Source: Gnetum montanum (Eukaryota; Streptophyta; Gnetopsida; Gnetales; Gnetaceae). From it: DNA of 58,744 nt. Positions 24,641-36,039 of this stretch are shown one piece after another (position 1 is the stretch's first letter; each line of letters starts with the position of its first letter). A model generated the notes under the pieces. That model ran no database searches, was not told the origin of the DNA, and was given only the letters and a program-made list of their open reading frames with translations. The DNA lies in assembly GCA_015680685.1 (NCBI GenBank), contig MNCI01013788.1:4675-63418 (forward strand), written 5' to 3'. The position numbers were made by a program, and so were the translations under genes.

Positions 24641-25539
24641 ATGAAGCTATATAATTAGCAAAACAATTGAACTTGAATAATGAATAAATTATCAAAACTC
24701 AAAAAAGATAAGAGAAAATGATGATTCCTATACAACATTTTTCTCAACATAAAACATTACTGGGACCAACTCATATTAAGATAGAGAAAGAGTTAGAAAA
24801 CCAAGAATCTAAAAAGGGATAGTTAATGAGATATTTGTCAAATGAAGTAGTGAAATTAGCAAAATATTTGGCCAAAGTTAAAATCAAGAAGCTTAAGAAA
24901 AATAGAAAATATAATCATCAAGATACTAAGTTAGTAGAATATGAGAATGAAGATGATCTTGCTATGTCTAACTTCCTTGCTATTGAATAAGATAATGAGC
25001 TATCTAGTGTTTATTATGCAAGAAAATGTTCTAGTAATGGATCTAGTGATACCTCTTGCTAGTTAATTTTTGAAGAGGATATATCATCAAATGAGGAGTG
25101 TAATAACAATGAAGAAAATGGATATAATTTGTGATCAAGAGAAAGATTAACTACTTCAAGATTTCCAAATGTTATTTCTAACCCATGTACAAAGAGAAAG
25201 GTTTTTCACCTAAGTGGAAGAGAAAAAAAATAAAAGTAAAGAAGATCAAGTAAAGCAAACTATTCAAAATCAGTCTTTTAATAAATGGATGAAGAAATCA
25301 GGATTTTATGAAGATGGAGAATATAATTTGATTACAGATCTTAAACATGTCAAGGCCAAGATTAGCATATATCAATTGTTACAAATAGGAGATCAACAAA
25401 GAAAGACTTTAGAATTTATTAAAGGTAAAAGGAGAGTTAGAGAATCAAAATTAAGCTAGGTGTCTAACATTGATAAGACAACAAAAACTAGCTATGATTA
25501 TACTCTTGATAAAGAAGATCCTTCTTTTCTTTTGACAAT

Positions 25540-25929
25540 AAAATTAAGGGATAAATATCTTTACAATTATTTAGTTGATTCTGGAGCTACATCTACTACC
25601 ATGTCATTTTCTATATGCAAAAGCTTGTTTTGACTCCCAAAAAATCAAATAAAAAAATCATTCAAGTAGACAAAAGTAGAGTAAAAATTGTGGATCAATT
25701 GCCTAATGTTCTATTAGAAATCCCTTCTAAACCTCATATAAAAAGTAAAGTAACTATTAAAGTAGCAAATATGCCAAACTCACATAGTCTTTTATTAAGT
25801 AGAAGTTGGAATAATAATTTCTCAAGATACATATTGGCAGATTATTCACATACGTGGCTACTTTGGAATGGGGAACCAAAAAAAACTTACATATATAGTG
25901 AATTTTTGATGAATGAAAACATTACTTAA
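25540..25929 (+). pseudogene. Aspartic protease remnant
   Basis: 25571-25603 reads LVDSGATSTTM with the catalytic Asp at 25577-25579 (D-S-G-A), preceded by a hydrophobic strand ending NYLV. After a frameshift the open stretch 25615-25929 continues with KVTIKVANMPNSHSLLLSRS, corresponding to the second half of a retropepsin (the ILG-x-x-W position reads LLSRSWNN). Processes Gag-Pol in intact relatives. Directly upstream of the RNase H. Confidence 0.65.
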
Positions 25930-25976
25930 AATGGGAAAAATAAAGTTGTTGAAACAAGAGCTTTTGAAATGGAAAT

Positions 25977-26415
25977 TTGCACACTTCAAAAGTTTATAAC
26001 TTGGAAAAATACAAATCCAAAACTAAGAGCAAATCAAAACTATATTTTGATGGTTCTTGTAACTCCAAAGGTGCAAGAACCATAGTTCTAGTAAACGATG
26101 ATTCCTTAAAAATATTCAAAGAAATTCATTTTTCATTTTCTTGTACTAATAACAAGGTTGAATATGAAGCTTTGAGTATTGGAATTAAAACAACATTTCA
26201 AAAGGGAATCAAGGAAATCACCATAAAAGAAGACTCAAGATTAGTCTGTGAGCATATTAAAGGTAATTATGTAATAACAAACTCATTCTTGTGACCTTAC
26301 AAACAACTTGTCTACAAAATGTTCAATCAATTTCATCACTATAAAATAGAACATATAGGTAGAGAAGATAATTATATAGCTAATGATTTAGCAAAGGTAG
26401 GCTCAACATTAGATA
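25977..26415 (+). pseudogene. Type I (archaeal/plant-like) RNase H located between PR and RT
   Basis: A nearly intact RNase H fold that would remove element RNA during reverse transcription. All four catalytic positions are visible: Asp in KLYFDGSCNSKGAR, Glu in NNKVEYEALSIGIK, Asp in KEDSRLVCEHIKG and Asp in NYIANDLAKVGS. The YFDGS-x(n)-NN-x-x-EYEAL-x-x-G wording is that of the extra archaeal-type RNase H of Tat/Ogre gypsy elements, not of the RT-fused gypsy RNase H. It is broken by one stop at about 26292 between the third and fourth catalytic residues. Its position upstream of RT is unusual, because in dual-RNase H Tat elements the extra copy follows the RT-linked one. Confidence 0.85.
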
Positions 26416-26924
26416 GGAAAAAGATAGAAGTGTACGAAGAGGTAACAATTGGAAATGAATATTAGCCATCAATACCAGATAACATAAAGCATTTACAAGT
26501 ATTCAAAGATGATGAACAATTACTTAGATTCTTATGAAATAGCAATAATTCAAAAGTCAAATCCTACCTAAAACAACATCAAAATCTAAGATGAATTCCA
26601 TTCCCAAAAAGGTGATTGATTATGAACAAGAGTTTAGCAAAAACTTCCTTACCAAAAAAGATATATAGATTCCAATTGATCAAGCTTATCAAGTAGTGAA
26701 TTTGGATCTACTGAGATACCAAAGATGTTAAACATTACAAAGAAAAAGGATTCAGTCTTCAAGAAAAATTTCTTATTACTCCTGAAAAATAATTTGAAAA
26801 ATTTTTCTTGGTCTTATGATGATCTTAAAGCTTTTAGACCAGATGTGATGACACATAAAATTTCTTTAATAAATGGTTTAATATAGTTAAATAAAAATAA
26901 AGGAAATTTAATCCATCATTTAAG

Positions 26925-27715
26925 CTAGCTATGGAAGTTGAGATCAAGAAGTTACTGCAAGCTTAAATTATATATCTGGTCGAATATTTGACATGGCTTG
27001 CTAACCTTGTTCCAATAAGAAAGAAGAATGATGATATTAGGCTTTGTGTAGATTTGAAAAATTTGAATGAGCCTCTAACGAAGATAAATATCCACTTCCT
27101 AGAATTTATGAAATGTTGATCAAAGTATCAAGTTGTTAAGTATATTCTTTCCTAGATGGCTTTTCAGGATATAATCACATCATGGTAGATAAGGGTGACG
27201 AATATAAAATAACATTTATCACCAAGTGGGGTACTTTTTCCTACCAAATAATGTCATTTGTATTGTCAAACTTTGGAGCTACTTTTCAAAGAGAAATGGA
27301 CTTAGCCTTTAAGGGTTTAATAGGTGAGTTTATTGTTGGTTATTTGGATGATATCACCATCTTTTCGAAAAGGAAGGAAGATCATATTGATCATATTCAA
27401 CAATTTTTTGACAAATTTTATGAGTATGGTATTTCATTAAATCCTAAGAAATGTATCTTTAGAATTAGATCCATAAGTTTACTAGGTCGCATGATTTGTC
27501 AAGAAGGAATTGCTATAGATAATACCCAAATTCAAGTAGTATAAAATATCAAGCATCCTACAACTAAAATGTCTCTTAGATATTTCTTTGGAAAGATAAA
27601 TTTACTAAAATTACTAAACCTTTAATGCATATGCTAAAGAAAGATGTACTAGTAGAAAAAACACCAGAATCTGAGAGAGCCTTAGCAAAAATCAAAAGAG
27701 CTACTTAACCATAAC
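26925..27715 (+). pseudogene. Ty3/gypsy reverse transcriptase remnant
   Basis: RT motifs in order: MEVEIKKLLQA, then TWLANLVPIRKKNDDIRLCV followed by DLKNLNE, the decayed FLDGFSGYNHIMV block, YKITFITKWGTFSYQIMSF, then VGYLDDITIFSK with intact YLDD at 27341-27352. ISLNPKKCIFRI and a truncated linker with ITKPLMHMLKKD follow. The open stretch 27182-27544 (120 codons) is the best-preserved part. The RT-linked RNase H and integrase should follow but the sequence turns into non-coding DNA at about 27715. Confidence 0.9.
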
Positions 27716-27719
27716 ATAT

Positions 27720-28832
27720 ATATTATATATGTATGCTTAGATAAGTCTATACAAAAACATGTATACGTTAGAGTAGTAGTTTAAAAATATTTAATTTAAA
27801 GTGTTAGTTTACATATTAAATTTATATTATCTCAAAGTAATCATTACTTGTGATGTGTGTAAGTGTAAGTGATGATTTAGATAACTACATAGTGGTGAAT
27901 TAATTTTAACAACCAAATAATGGAATTTGAATTAGCCAACCATATGATGATGGAAATTAAATATGTATAGGCTAAGTGGTAAAGTTGGTTAGTAGAATTG
28001 GTAGGAATTTCAAATTTACCTTACATTATATAAGGAGATATGAATTTCTTTGAAATACATCATTTCTTAAATCAATGTTTAAGTGAAAAAGCAAGTGAAG
28101 TTTTTAAGTGTGAGGTAGAAAGATGGTTCTTGGAAAGATGGTAGTAAGAAGACCTTTTATCCCATATGTTATGAAATGTTGCCCAATGCATGTCTTGAGA
28201 GCCTATTGTAAGGCAACCACCCATGGAGCATCTAGTGAAAGCACTTTCTTACTTTAGCTTTTAGATGAGTTTAGATTTCTTACTAGTGTACCCTCTATAC
28301 ATTCCAATGTTTGTGGAAGCTTTCATTAATGCACCACCAAAGCTAAATATTAAGGAGAGTCCAATTAAGATGATTTTCAAGGAGAGGCTTTCATGTATTA
28401 AGAAAAAGAAGAACCTAGTTAGAGAGAACCTCAAAAATAAATAGCCAAAGAGTTAGATAAAGAGATAGATAGTTGTTGAAGACAAATGTGAAGACCAAGT
28501 TGAGGCTTCAATTAGGAAAGAAGAGCATTCATCAATTCTAAAAATACATAAGAGAGGATTTATAATATGAGAATCTTTAAAAGAGTTACTTTAACTATCC
28601 TTTTTCCACCTATAGAATAGTTTGTATGAGATTGTATTTGTATAGTTTCCCATGTTTTATTAGGAATTAGATTTTTATTTCATCAAATCTTAAGTTTGGT
28701 GGAAGTTTTCCTCAAAAAAATATTGGAATTTTTGTAGAAATGTTTAATAAAGTATTGTTTTGGTGGTGATTTGGTTGGTAAATGATCATAAATAGCATAA
28801 GTCTCCAAAGAATTTAAGGTGAAGGTAAGAAA
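27720..28832 (+). other. Non-coding 3' part of the element
   Basis: No known domain. A TATA-like TACATTATATAAGGAGA lies near 28022-28040, and an ATG-started 44-codon frame (28123-28257; begins MVLGKMVVRRPF) follows 80-100 bp downstream. This is a promoter-like arrangement, but such a short frame proves nothing. The region ends in the purine-rich tract before the right repeat. Confidence 0.35.
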
Positions 28833-29792
28833 TGTTGTCACATTTCTTATCATTTGATGGAAAAAATTCTATGAAAGAATGTTGAGTATTAAGTTGCCCA
28901 ATCTAATCTCTATTGATGATTGAAGCACTAGAATTAGATTAAATATTTCAAAGGAGCAATGATAGAAGGCATGATTAAAATATGAATAATGATGAGGAAA
29001 GAGCAATGAAAAGGCCTCAAATTAGAGAATAAGGAAGAAGTTGCAAAATTAAACACACAATGGATAAGGAGGATTTGTTTACTTAAGATTAAAATTTGCA
29101 CTTTGTTGCATTTGTTTTGTTTCAGACCTTGGTTTAATTAAATTTTTAGAATTTCTTGTATTAACCCAAAACATTACAAGAAAAAGAAAAAATATATAAA
29201 TTCATTGTTCTTAAGGAAATCAATGGCATATTATCATTAAAAATAGATATGGCCTGTTTTACAAGTCCAACATTACATGGTTGAAAGTGTAATCATTTGA
29301 CTCAATTTGTTTTCCTACAGATCTACAATGATCTCCCAAAGCCTTTGATCCTAAGCTAATCCCAAGATAATTTCATCCCATGGCTTAAAAGTTTAACATG
29401 TATCATCCTAGAAATGAATAGAACATTCTTGATTAAGCCACAATTTTTATACATGTTCAGGAGTAAACTTTGAAGGAAAGAAGAAAAACATTTTAGCTCT
29501 GCACTTGAATTTGCAACATAAATATATAACCATTTCCTATCTCCTAGTAAAACCAAATTGGCATAACCTTTGGTAAAGCTTTTCAAACATTGTGATGTCT
29601 CCATGAATCCATTTTTACCATTGACCTACAAACTTTCTTTGCTTTGCTACTTCTACAAATCGATTTCCATGAAATTCATGTATTTCTATAGCATTTCCCC
29701 AAATAGTTGGCATGGACTAGGGTAGCTATCTTTACATGAATGTCCTGATACAAGTCAAACAAGCTAATCACATTTCATCACAAAAAGAGAAA
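28833..29792 (+). repeat. Right (3') long terminal repeat, ~960 bp
   Basis: Partner of 21564-22507, same orientation, starting TGTTGTCACATTTCTTATC. It abuts the LTR of the Athila-like element at about 29793. Confidence 0.75.
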
Positions 29793-30608
29793 TGTACCCC
29801 GTCAATGCAGTACTATAGCAAAAACTATAAATATGAGCTCCCAACTATGTTTATGGGAATTCAAGTCATAGTAGTAGTAAAGATCTTGTAGTTTGTCCAA
29901 TTGAAAGTTATAATATTTCTCTGAGTGCTTGTAGTAGGATTTAGAAAGTGTACAAATCTTTATTCGAGCACTATTGTACCTAAACCACACCAATGTGTAT
30001 AGAAATAAAGATGAGCCTTTTTATCAAACCTTGCAGCACTTAGAATAGATTAATGATTTATTTAAGCATTTATTATTTTCATGAAATATTCAATTAATTA
30101 ACATAAATTATACTTTAAGAAATTAGTTAATTAATTAAGCTAAATAGATTAAGTACATAAGTATGACCTCTTTGAACATAAACACATATTCGCTTGGTAA
30201 TCCCAATAGTGTTATTGTTTGGTGCACCCAATAGTGTAGTGCTTGGTAACCCACCATTGGATACATGGGTTTTGGATGTGTATGAAAAGTGAGACCAAAT
30301 GCTTATGTTAGGATTAGTTAGAGACTAGCTAAGTGGTTAAATTAGATTTGTTGTTAAATCATTTCATCTCTCTACTCTAAGCACCAAAAAACATAAAACA
30401 ATAAAAATCATATGTCTTGATTATACTTAACCATACCTTTGTACATCAAAAGTGTAATTAGGAAGACAACAAATGACCTTTAGGACAAGGTTTACTTCCT
30501 ATAAGACTAGCATACTGAAAACTATAAAGTCAGAAAAATTCAACTAGATCGCATATGAACACTTCGTGATTTGTATGGTTGAGCATAGGGGTACCTCACT
30601 ACTCATCA
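29793..30608 (+). mobile_element. 5' LTR of Athila-like element, same family as the 45.6/54.8 kb LTRs
   Basis: Collinear with the reverse complement of 45645-46461. A TATA word CTATAAATATGAG at 29825 matches CTATAAATAAGAG. GAAATAAAGAT at about 30001 is followed by TTAAT(G/C)ATTTATTTAA. The TTGGTAA-CCCAATAGTG pair at 30195-30255 matches CTTGGTAACCTAGTGG. The final 75 bases match TTCAAC(C/T)AGATC through AGGGGTACCTC(G/A)C(C/T)ACTCATCA. Length ~816 bp, against 817 and 818. The first ~50 bases are diverged or lost. Confidence 0.75.
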
Positions 30609-30627
30609 TTAGTGTCATGCCGAGGAC
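30609..30627 (+). other. Primer-binding site (decayed tRNA-Asp type)
   Basis: TTAGTGTCATGCCGAGGAC directly follows the LTR end. It lines up with TTAGCACTATTGCCGGGGAC behind the 54809-55626 LTR, which in turn resembles TGGCGCCGTTGCCGGGG, the complement of the plant tRNA-Asp 3' end. Differences are mostly transitions. Confidence 0.65.
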
Positions 30628-30769
30628 TCTATTTGTTGAAACATGTGCTATCTAGGATTAGTGAATATTATTAATATCATTGGATAAACCCAAGGTCAAC
30701 ATCACTCTCACATGACATATAATTACAAAATCACAATGATATTTGATTTGTTTGCAAAATGTCTTCTTC

Positions 30770-32220
30770 TTCTCATAGGCATGAAGATGTCAAACCATCA
30801 ATTCAACAATAGTGCAAGGTGATATATACTCATCCAAATGGGTATGTTCTTTATTTCACCTTCATCCTACACTAGGATGAGCAATTGCAATGGCATGATA
30901 TGAAGGGCAACACTGTAATTCCCTCAAATCAATCTATGCTCGTGATGCTACTTCAAACTCTTACAAAGTTAGGCATCCATGATCTTCAAGAGGAATACGT
31001 TGTGAATGGTTATGAAACTAGGGACTACCATCCCATTGACACATAACATAGGAGTGTTTAACACCAAGAGAAGAATAATGAGGCTATCAAGGGAAAACAA
31101 TTCACCAATCCCTTATTCTTGTTGAACCAAGATGATAATGAAGACCCTTTCTCTGAAGTCTCTCAACATGAAAATTATCCACCCCTAATTACTGAAGATG
31201 GGAGCATGACCCTAAATCTACATTCTACTATCAACATTTTGGATTTAGGAAAAGATGGTAGTNNNNNNNNNNNNNNNNNNNNNNNNNNNNNNNNNNNNNN
31301 NNNNNNNNNNNNNNNNNNNNNNNNNNNNNNNNNNNNNNNNNNNNNNNNNNNNNNNNNNNNNNNNNNNNNNNNNNNNNNNNNNNNNNNNNNNNNNNNNNNN
31401 NNNNNNNNNNNNNNNNNNNNNNNNNNNNNNNNNNNNNNNNNNNNNNNNNNNNNNNNNNNNNNNNNNNNNNNNNNNNNNNNNNNNNNNNNNNNNNNNNNNN
31501 NNNNNNNNNNNNNNNNNNNNNNNNNNNNNNNNNNNNNNNNNNNNNNNNNNNNNNNNNNNNNNNNNNNNNNNNNNNNNNNNNNNNNNNNNNNNNNNNNNNN
31601 NNNNNNNNNNNNNNNNNNNNNNNNNNNNNNNNNNNNNNNNNNNNNNNNNNNNNNNNNNNNNNNNNNNNNNNNNNNNNNNNNNNNNNNNNNNNNNNNNNNN
31701 NNNNNNNNNNNNNNNNNNNNNNNNNNNNNNNNNNNNNNNNNNNNNNNNNNNNNNNNNNNNNNNNNNNNNNNNNNNNNNNNNNNNNNNNNNNNNNNNNNNN
31801 NNNNNNNNNNNNNNNNNNNNNNNNNNNNNNNNNNNNNNNNNNNNNNNNNNNNNNNNNNNNNNNNNNNNNNGGAGGTCTAATTTTGTGATGAGGAGGAGTT
31901 ACCACTCAATGAAGTGGTGAACAAAAAAGCCTTACCCATCCAAAAATATATTTCAAATATTTCGGCAAAGGTTGATAAATTATGGGACTCTTTGGATGAG
32001 AAATTCCAAACTGCTATGAAGATTACTAAAGAATCTAAAGAGTAGAATAGTTATTGCAAGTGTAAGAGGTAGAAAGAAGATAAACATGCCTACTAGAGAG
32101 GTAAGGGCAAAGCTACTATATTAGAAGAAGTTGTGGAGACAAAATGTGATGATGATGTTGGATGTAACATTTGTCAATATGAACATTCAAAAGGATGTTG
32201 CCCTGTGATGTCACACTTAT
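30770..32220 (+). pseudogene. gag remnant of Athila-like element (contains assembly gap)
   Basis: Decayed gag reading frame interrupted by 608 Ns (31263-31870). Right of the gap, IQKYISNISAKVDKLWDSLD is followed by a basic stretch and the zinc-knuckle-like CNICQYEHSKGCCP near 32163-32205. The pol-less element's gag has IQKSLEEIEAKINKML and then CNIYLNDHPKGQCP in the same order, so the two gags are homologous. The left side is only partly open (119 bp into the gap reads NQDDNEDPFSEVSQHENYPP), and frames that run through the Ns are meaningless. Confidence 0.6.
31263..31870. other. Assembly gap (608 N)
   Basis: Run of N within the Athila-like gag. The capsid core of that gag presumably lies inside. 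Confidence 0.99.
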
Positions 32221-32934
32221 AATATTATAGGTGTATGCATTAAATCCTTGACTAGCATAGAGGCAAGCACCTAGATGATTGCCTTATCCTCAATGCAATC
32301 TAATGTGGTTCCACCAGCAACAATAGGCTTACTATCCAAGTAGAGCTCCACCACAATCATATGAATAATATTAATAGTGCAACCAACCACAGTCATGGGA
32401 AATGTCACTGTCAAGATAGTAGTGCCCTTATAGGCAACCAGATCCATATGCATACTATGTTTAGCTACTCATTTCTCCACAAAGCTTTACAAGCCATGCC
32501 TCATTCCAACATCACTATTACCCTTCCAAAGTACCATTGAACTCATTTATCATATACTCAAGGGAATCATCCATATTCATATCACCCTCAACATCTTTTT
32601 GCACACATCCCTCTACCCTTAACCTAGTTACCTCTTGCTCCATCCATGCAAGGAAAAATTCCCCCACAACTGTAGCAATGAAATGCTATAAGGGTTTTAA
32701 ATTCACAATTGGCCTCCCAGCCAAGTAGTTTGGATAATTGATCTAGGAAATGATCATGTTTCTAATCTAACAATCCTCCAAAACCCTCACAACCTAATGC
32801 AACTAGTCACCTTATATCTCCAACACCCTCATCCTCTACATCAAACACATTCGAGTATCCTTCAAACCAAATGCCACCTCAGATCCACACTATGATGTTA
32901 ACTCAAGCTATCTTTGATTGGATTAGGGGTAGCA

Positions 32935-33430
32935 ACCTTTCCATGAAGATATCTTACTCAAGAAGTCCTCTTATTTACTTATAGATCACTAGACATGAGC
33001 CATTCAAGGCTCTTCTTGATTCTGGTTTCGGTGTCAATCTCATCTCCCATGACATGTACAAAGCCTAGAATCTAACATCTTTCGAGAAGAGCAACATCCA
33101 TTTAGAATTGGTAGACTATTCAATCAATGTTCCTTTGAGATTGGAGGACATTGTGACTATAGTTTCTAGGTGATCCTACCCTATCAATTTTCTAGTGATC
33201 AAGGTCGAAAACTATGAAGGTAACTTTTCCATCATTATGGAAAGGGCATGGTTAAACACTATTGATGCATGAATGGGCATCAAGAACCTCACCTTGGAAA
33301 TCTCCAAGAAAAATGAATTTGGATGACTAGAGAAGAAGTGTATTCCATGCATTGTGTATAGCAATAATAGGTGCAATTACATGCAAAAAATATAGTCCAT
33401 TAAAAGTACATTCCTCAAAGCATGTAATCA
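32935..33430 (+). pseudogene. Protease region of Athila-like element
   Basis: Plus strand near 33000-33060 reads HEPFKALLDSGFGVNLISHD followed by MYKA, matching the plant gypsy protease active site (KALLDLGASVNLMPYSVY). The catalytic Asp-Ser-Gly is retained. Further on, PINFLVIKVENYEGNFSIIM and then ERAWLNTIDA correspond to the DF-VLD-E...ILGRPFLAT strand. In-frame stops are present. Lies between gag and RT on the same strand. Confidence 0.7.
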
Positions 33431-33434
33431 GTGT

Positions 33435-34560
33435 ATGCATGAAACTAATATCCAAAGGTGTCTATACATAGTAGCCACAATACAAGAGGACATCCAATGG
33501 CTAATATCTAACTCAAACAATAGCACAATACACATGGAACTCTCTAAGAGCCTGACATGTGCTTATATCGAAGGTATGGATGAACTTAAGAAAGTTCATC
33601 ACCAACTCTCTAATGATAAATATTATGATACCTATTGGGGAGAGTTGGAAATTCCTAATAATTTCAAGCAATATTCCCTAGAGTTAAAAACTCTACCATC
33701 CAACATGGAGTATGCATTTTTAAACAATGGAAAGCTAATTATAATCAATGAAAATCTTACTCTCAAATAAGAAGACAAGTTGTTGCACATGGTCAATAAA
33801 TGTCCAATAGCCTTTTCTTGGCCATATCTCAAATTGACTAGAATTGATCCATGGATATGGTAGCATCATATCTACACTAATCCAACCATCAAGCCAAGAA
33901 GGCAACTATAGTAGCAACTGAACCCCAAGTTGAAGTAGATCATCAAAGAGAAAATAGAACAACTCCTCAAGGTAGGGTTCATCTATTCCATCATGGATAA
34001 TGAGTGGGTTATCCCACTTATAATTGTGCCAAAGAGAGGTGGCAAGTGGTGGATCTGCATCAACTTTAGACTGTTAAACATGGAAACATTTAAAGATCAT
34101 TTTCCATTGTCATTTGTGGACCAAGTGTTGGACACCATTTTTGAGCATTGCTATTATAGCTTCTTGGATAGTTATAGTGGCTATAATCAAATCCATATTG
34201 TGCGAAAATATTAGGCTAAGACAACATTCATGAGTCCTTGGGGAACTTTTGCATATTGTAAGATGTTATTTAGTCTATTCAATGCCCCTGCAACATTTCA
34301 ACACCTAGTCCTTAGTATTTTTCAATAGCAGATTAGTAGCAGGATAGAAGTCTTTATGGATGAATTTTCGACCCATGGGGCTACATTTGAATAAGCCATG
34401 GATCACCTTGAGTAGGTACTGAAAAGATGTGTTGAAACAAACCTTAGGCTCTATTGGAAAAAAAGCCATTTAATGGTCTAGGAAGGTATAGTAATGGGGC
34501 ATAGAATTACTCAAATAGGGATTTAAGTAGACCCAAAAAAGATAAGGGTCATTGAAGGAA
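33435..34560 (+). pseudogene. Athila-like reverse transcriptase remnant
   Basis: The pre-RT linker ELKTLPSNMEYAFLNNGK is followed by RT motifs: KEKIEQLLKVGFIYSIMDNE, WVIPLIIVPKRGGKWWICIN, FKDHFPLSFVDQVLDTIFEH, YYSFLDSYSGYNQIHI, SPWGTFAYCKMLFSLFNAPA, IEVFMDEFSTHGATFE, CVETNLRLYWKKSHLMV and GHRITQIGI. The wording HFPLPFIDQMLE / YSGYNQIPI / FMDDFSVFG is diagnostic of Athila and close relatives. The catalytic motif reads FMDE, so the second Asp of YxDD is replaced by Glu. Several stops (TAG, TAA) complete the inactivation. Confidence 0.9.
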
Positions 34561-35250
34561 TCACATGCCAACCAAAGATAGTCAAAGATGTTTAATCATT
34601 CGTTGGACACATTGGCTACTATCAGCAATTCATAGAGAATTTCTCTAAGATCATAAAGTTGTTGGTTAAGCTTACAAAGAAATATGCTCCATTCATTTGG
34701 ACGAAGAAGTGCAAATATGCATTTCAATAGCTTAAGGAAAAATTCATAGAAACTCCAATTATACAAGCACCAAACTGGTCCAAACCATTTCACATAATGA
34801 CCTATGCATCTAATTATGCCTTGGGAGCCATGCTTACATAGTTGGATAATAAGAAATATCCATATTACATTCACTATGCAAGTCAAAGCATTGTGGGTGC
34901 ATAATTGAATTACACAACAACTAAGAAAGTACTAATTGTAGTGGTGTATCCTCTTGAAAAGTTCAAGCACTATGTGTTTGGCTATAAGGTGTTTGTGCTT
35001 CCTTATGAACAAGCCAATGGTGAGCCCCCATATCATATGATGGCTTGTGATATTACAGGAATTTGATCTTACAGTGATAGATCAAAAAGGGACTAAGAAT
35101 GTGGTCATTGACCATCTTTCTCAATTACAATGGGATAATAAAGAGGAGGAGAGTCTGCTCTCTAATCAATTTTTAGATCAACTCCTCTTTATAGGAGTAA
35201 TAAATGAAAAAATGCCTACAGAAATAAAATGGTATGACAACATCCTCACT
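34561..35250 (+). pseudogene. Athila-like RNase H remnant
   Basis: Continues from RT: FVGHIGYYQQFIENFSKIIK, APFIWTKKCKYAFQ-LKEKF, APNWSKPFHIMTYASNYALG, HYASQSIVGA, LNYTTTKKVLIVVVYPLEKF, KHYVFGYKV. It ends in LLQEFDLTVIDQKGTKNVVI followed by DHLSQL (35047 onward). The DASDYA catalytic Asp position reads YASNYA (Asp to Tyr and Asp to Asn), and the Glu of TTEKE is Lys, so the active site is lost. Confidence 0.85.
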
Positions 35251-35319
35251 TAGCTTCTCACTCAAGAGATGCCATAAGATCTAGACTTTAGGAAGAAATA
35301 ATAGTTTCTTCATCAAGCT

Positions 35320-35960
35320 AAGTACTTCATGGAAATCAATGGACACCTTTACAAGGTGTGCACTGATGGCCTAGTTTTTTGGTGTGTCCTTAATGTAGAT
35401 CAACTACTCCTACTCCAAGATGCTCACGAAGGCCCTTGTGAAGGCCACTATTCTAGAAGATGCACAATCATAAAAATCTTGATGGCAAGATACTATTGGC
35501 CTACAATCTTCAAGGACATCCACCAATTTGTCTAATCTTGTGAATGTTGTTAACGAGATGATAGGATGACTACACAAATGAAGGATCCTTAATAGTGAAT
35601 TCAACCACTAGAACCCTTAGACATATGAGGCATTGACTTCATGGGTCCCATCACACCCATTTCCAATGAAAAGGCATATATCATCGTAGCAGTTGACTAC
35701 TGCACCAAATGGGTAGAAGCAGTAGCCATCATTGACTATACATCATCGACTACTATTAGATTTGTACTAAAAATGTTGTAAATAGGTTTGAGATGCCATG
35801 TGTACTAATTTCTAACAATGGAACTCATTTTATAGGTGCCACATTTTGAAAACTTATGCAAAGCTTGGGGTTGAACATAAATTAATAACATCATATCACC
35901 CCCAAGCCAATAGAAGAACTAAGACAACATATAAGAACATCCATATAAGAAACTCAAAAA
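35320..35960 (+). pseudogene. Athila-like integrase, N-terminal and partial core
   Basis: The zinc-binding HHCC domain is visible as H-x(3)-C-EGHYSRRCTIIKILMARYYWP then FKDIHQFV and CECC (35430-35555). The catalytic core begins at 35620 with GIDFMGPITPISNEKAYIIV, then AVDYCTKWVEAVAI. The sequence decays and stops at about 35960, before the last core motif and C-terminal domain. Beyond it minus-strand Tat coding starts at 36040, so a rearrangement or truncation junction lies in 35960-36040. The 3' LTR of this element is not in the window. Confidence 0.85.
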
Positions 35961-36039
35961 AAGATATCAAGATTTAATAATAAAAAATGTTAACTATGTT
36001 TATATAAAGCATCTTTTTTTATAGGTATGAGATGACTAG

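Larger units (their letters stand above)
21564..29792 (+). mobile_element. LTR retrotransposon with RNase H upstream of RT (INT missing)
   Basis: Two ~950 bp direct repeats (21564-22507 and 28833-29792), each starting TGTTGTCACATTTCTTA, bracket a plus-strand coding region: gag (23.84-24.64 kb), protease (25.54-25.65 kb), RNase H (26.03-26.41 kb), RT (26.93-27.71 kb). A purine-rich stretch AAGGTGAAGGTAAGAAA directly precedes the right repeat, as a polypurine tract should. Integrase and the usual RT-linked RNase H are absent. No clear primer-binding site or target duplication was found, so I cannot exclude that the coding part is a second element nested inside the repeat pair. Total ~8.2 kb. 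Confidence 0.6.

Noticed and set aside
23840-27715. Endogenous pararetrovirus (caulimovirus-like) reading of the PR-RNase H-RT region
   Set aside because: No movement-protein or coat-protein motif seen, flanking ~950 bp direct repeats, and gypsy-type RT wording favour an LTR element.
21559-29797. Target-site duplication around the 21.6-29.8 kb repeat pair
   Set aside because: The 5 bases left of 21564 (CAATT) do not recur at the uncertain right end, which abuts another LTR, so none is claimed.
31119-31920. Three long open frames of 221-253 codons
   Set aside because: They run through the 608-base N gap; only the short real ends carry information.
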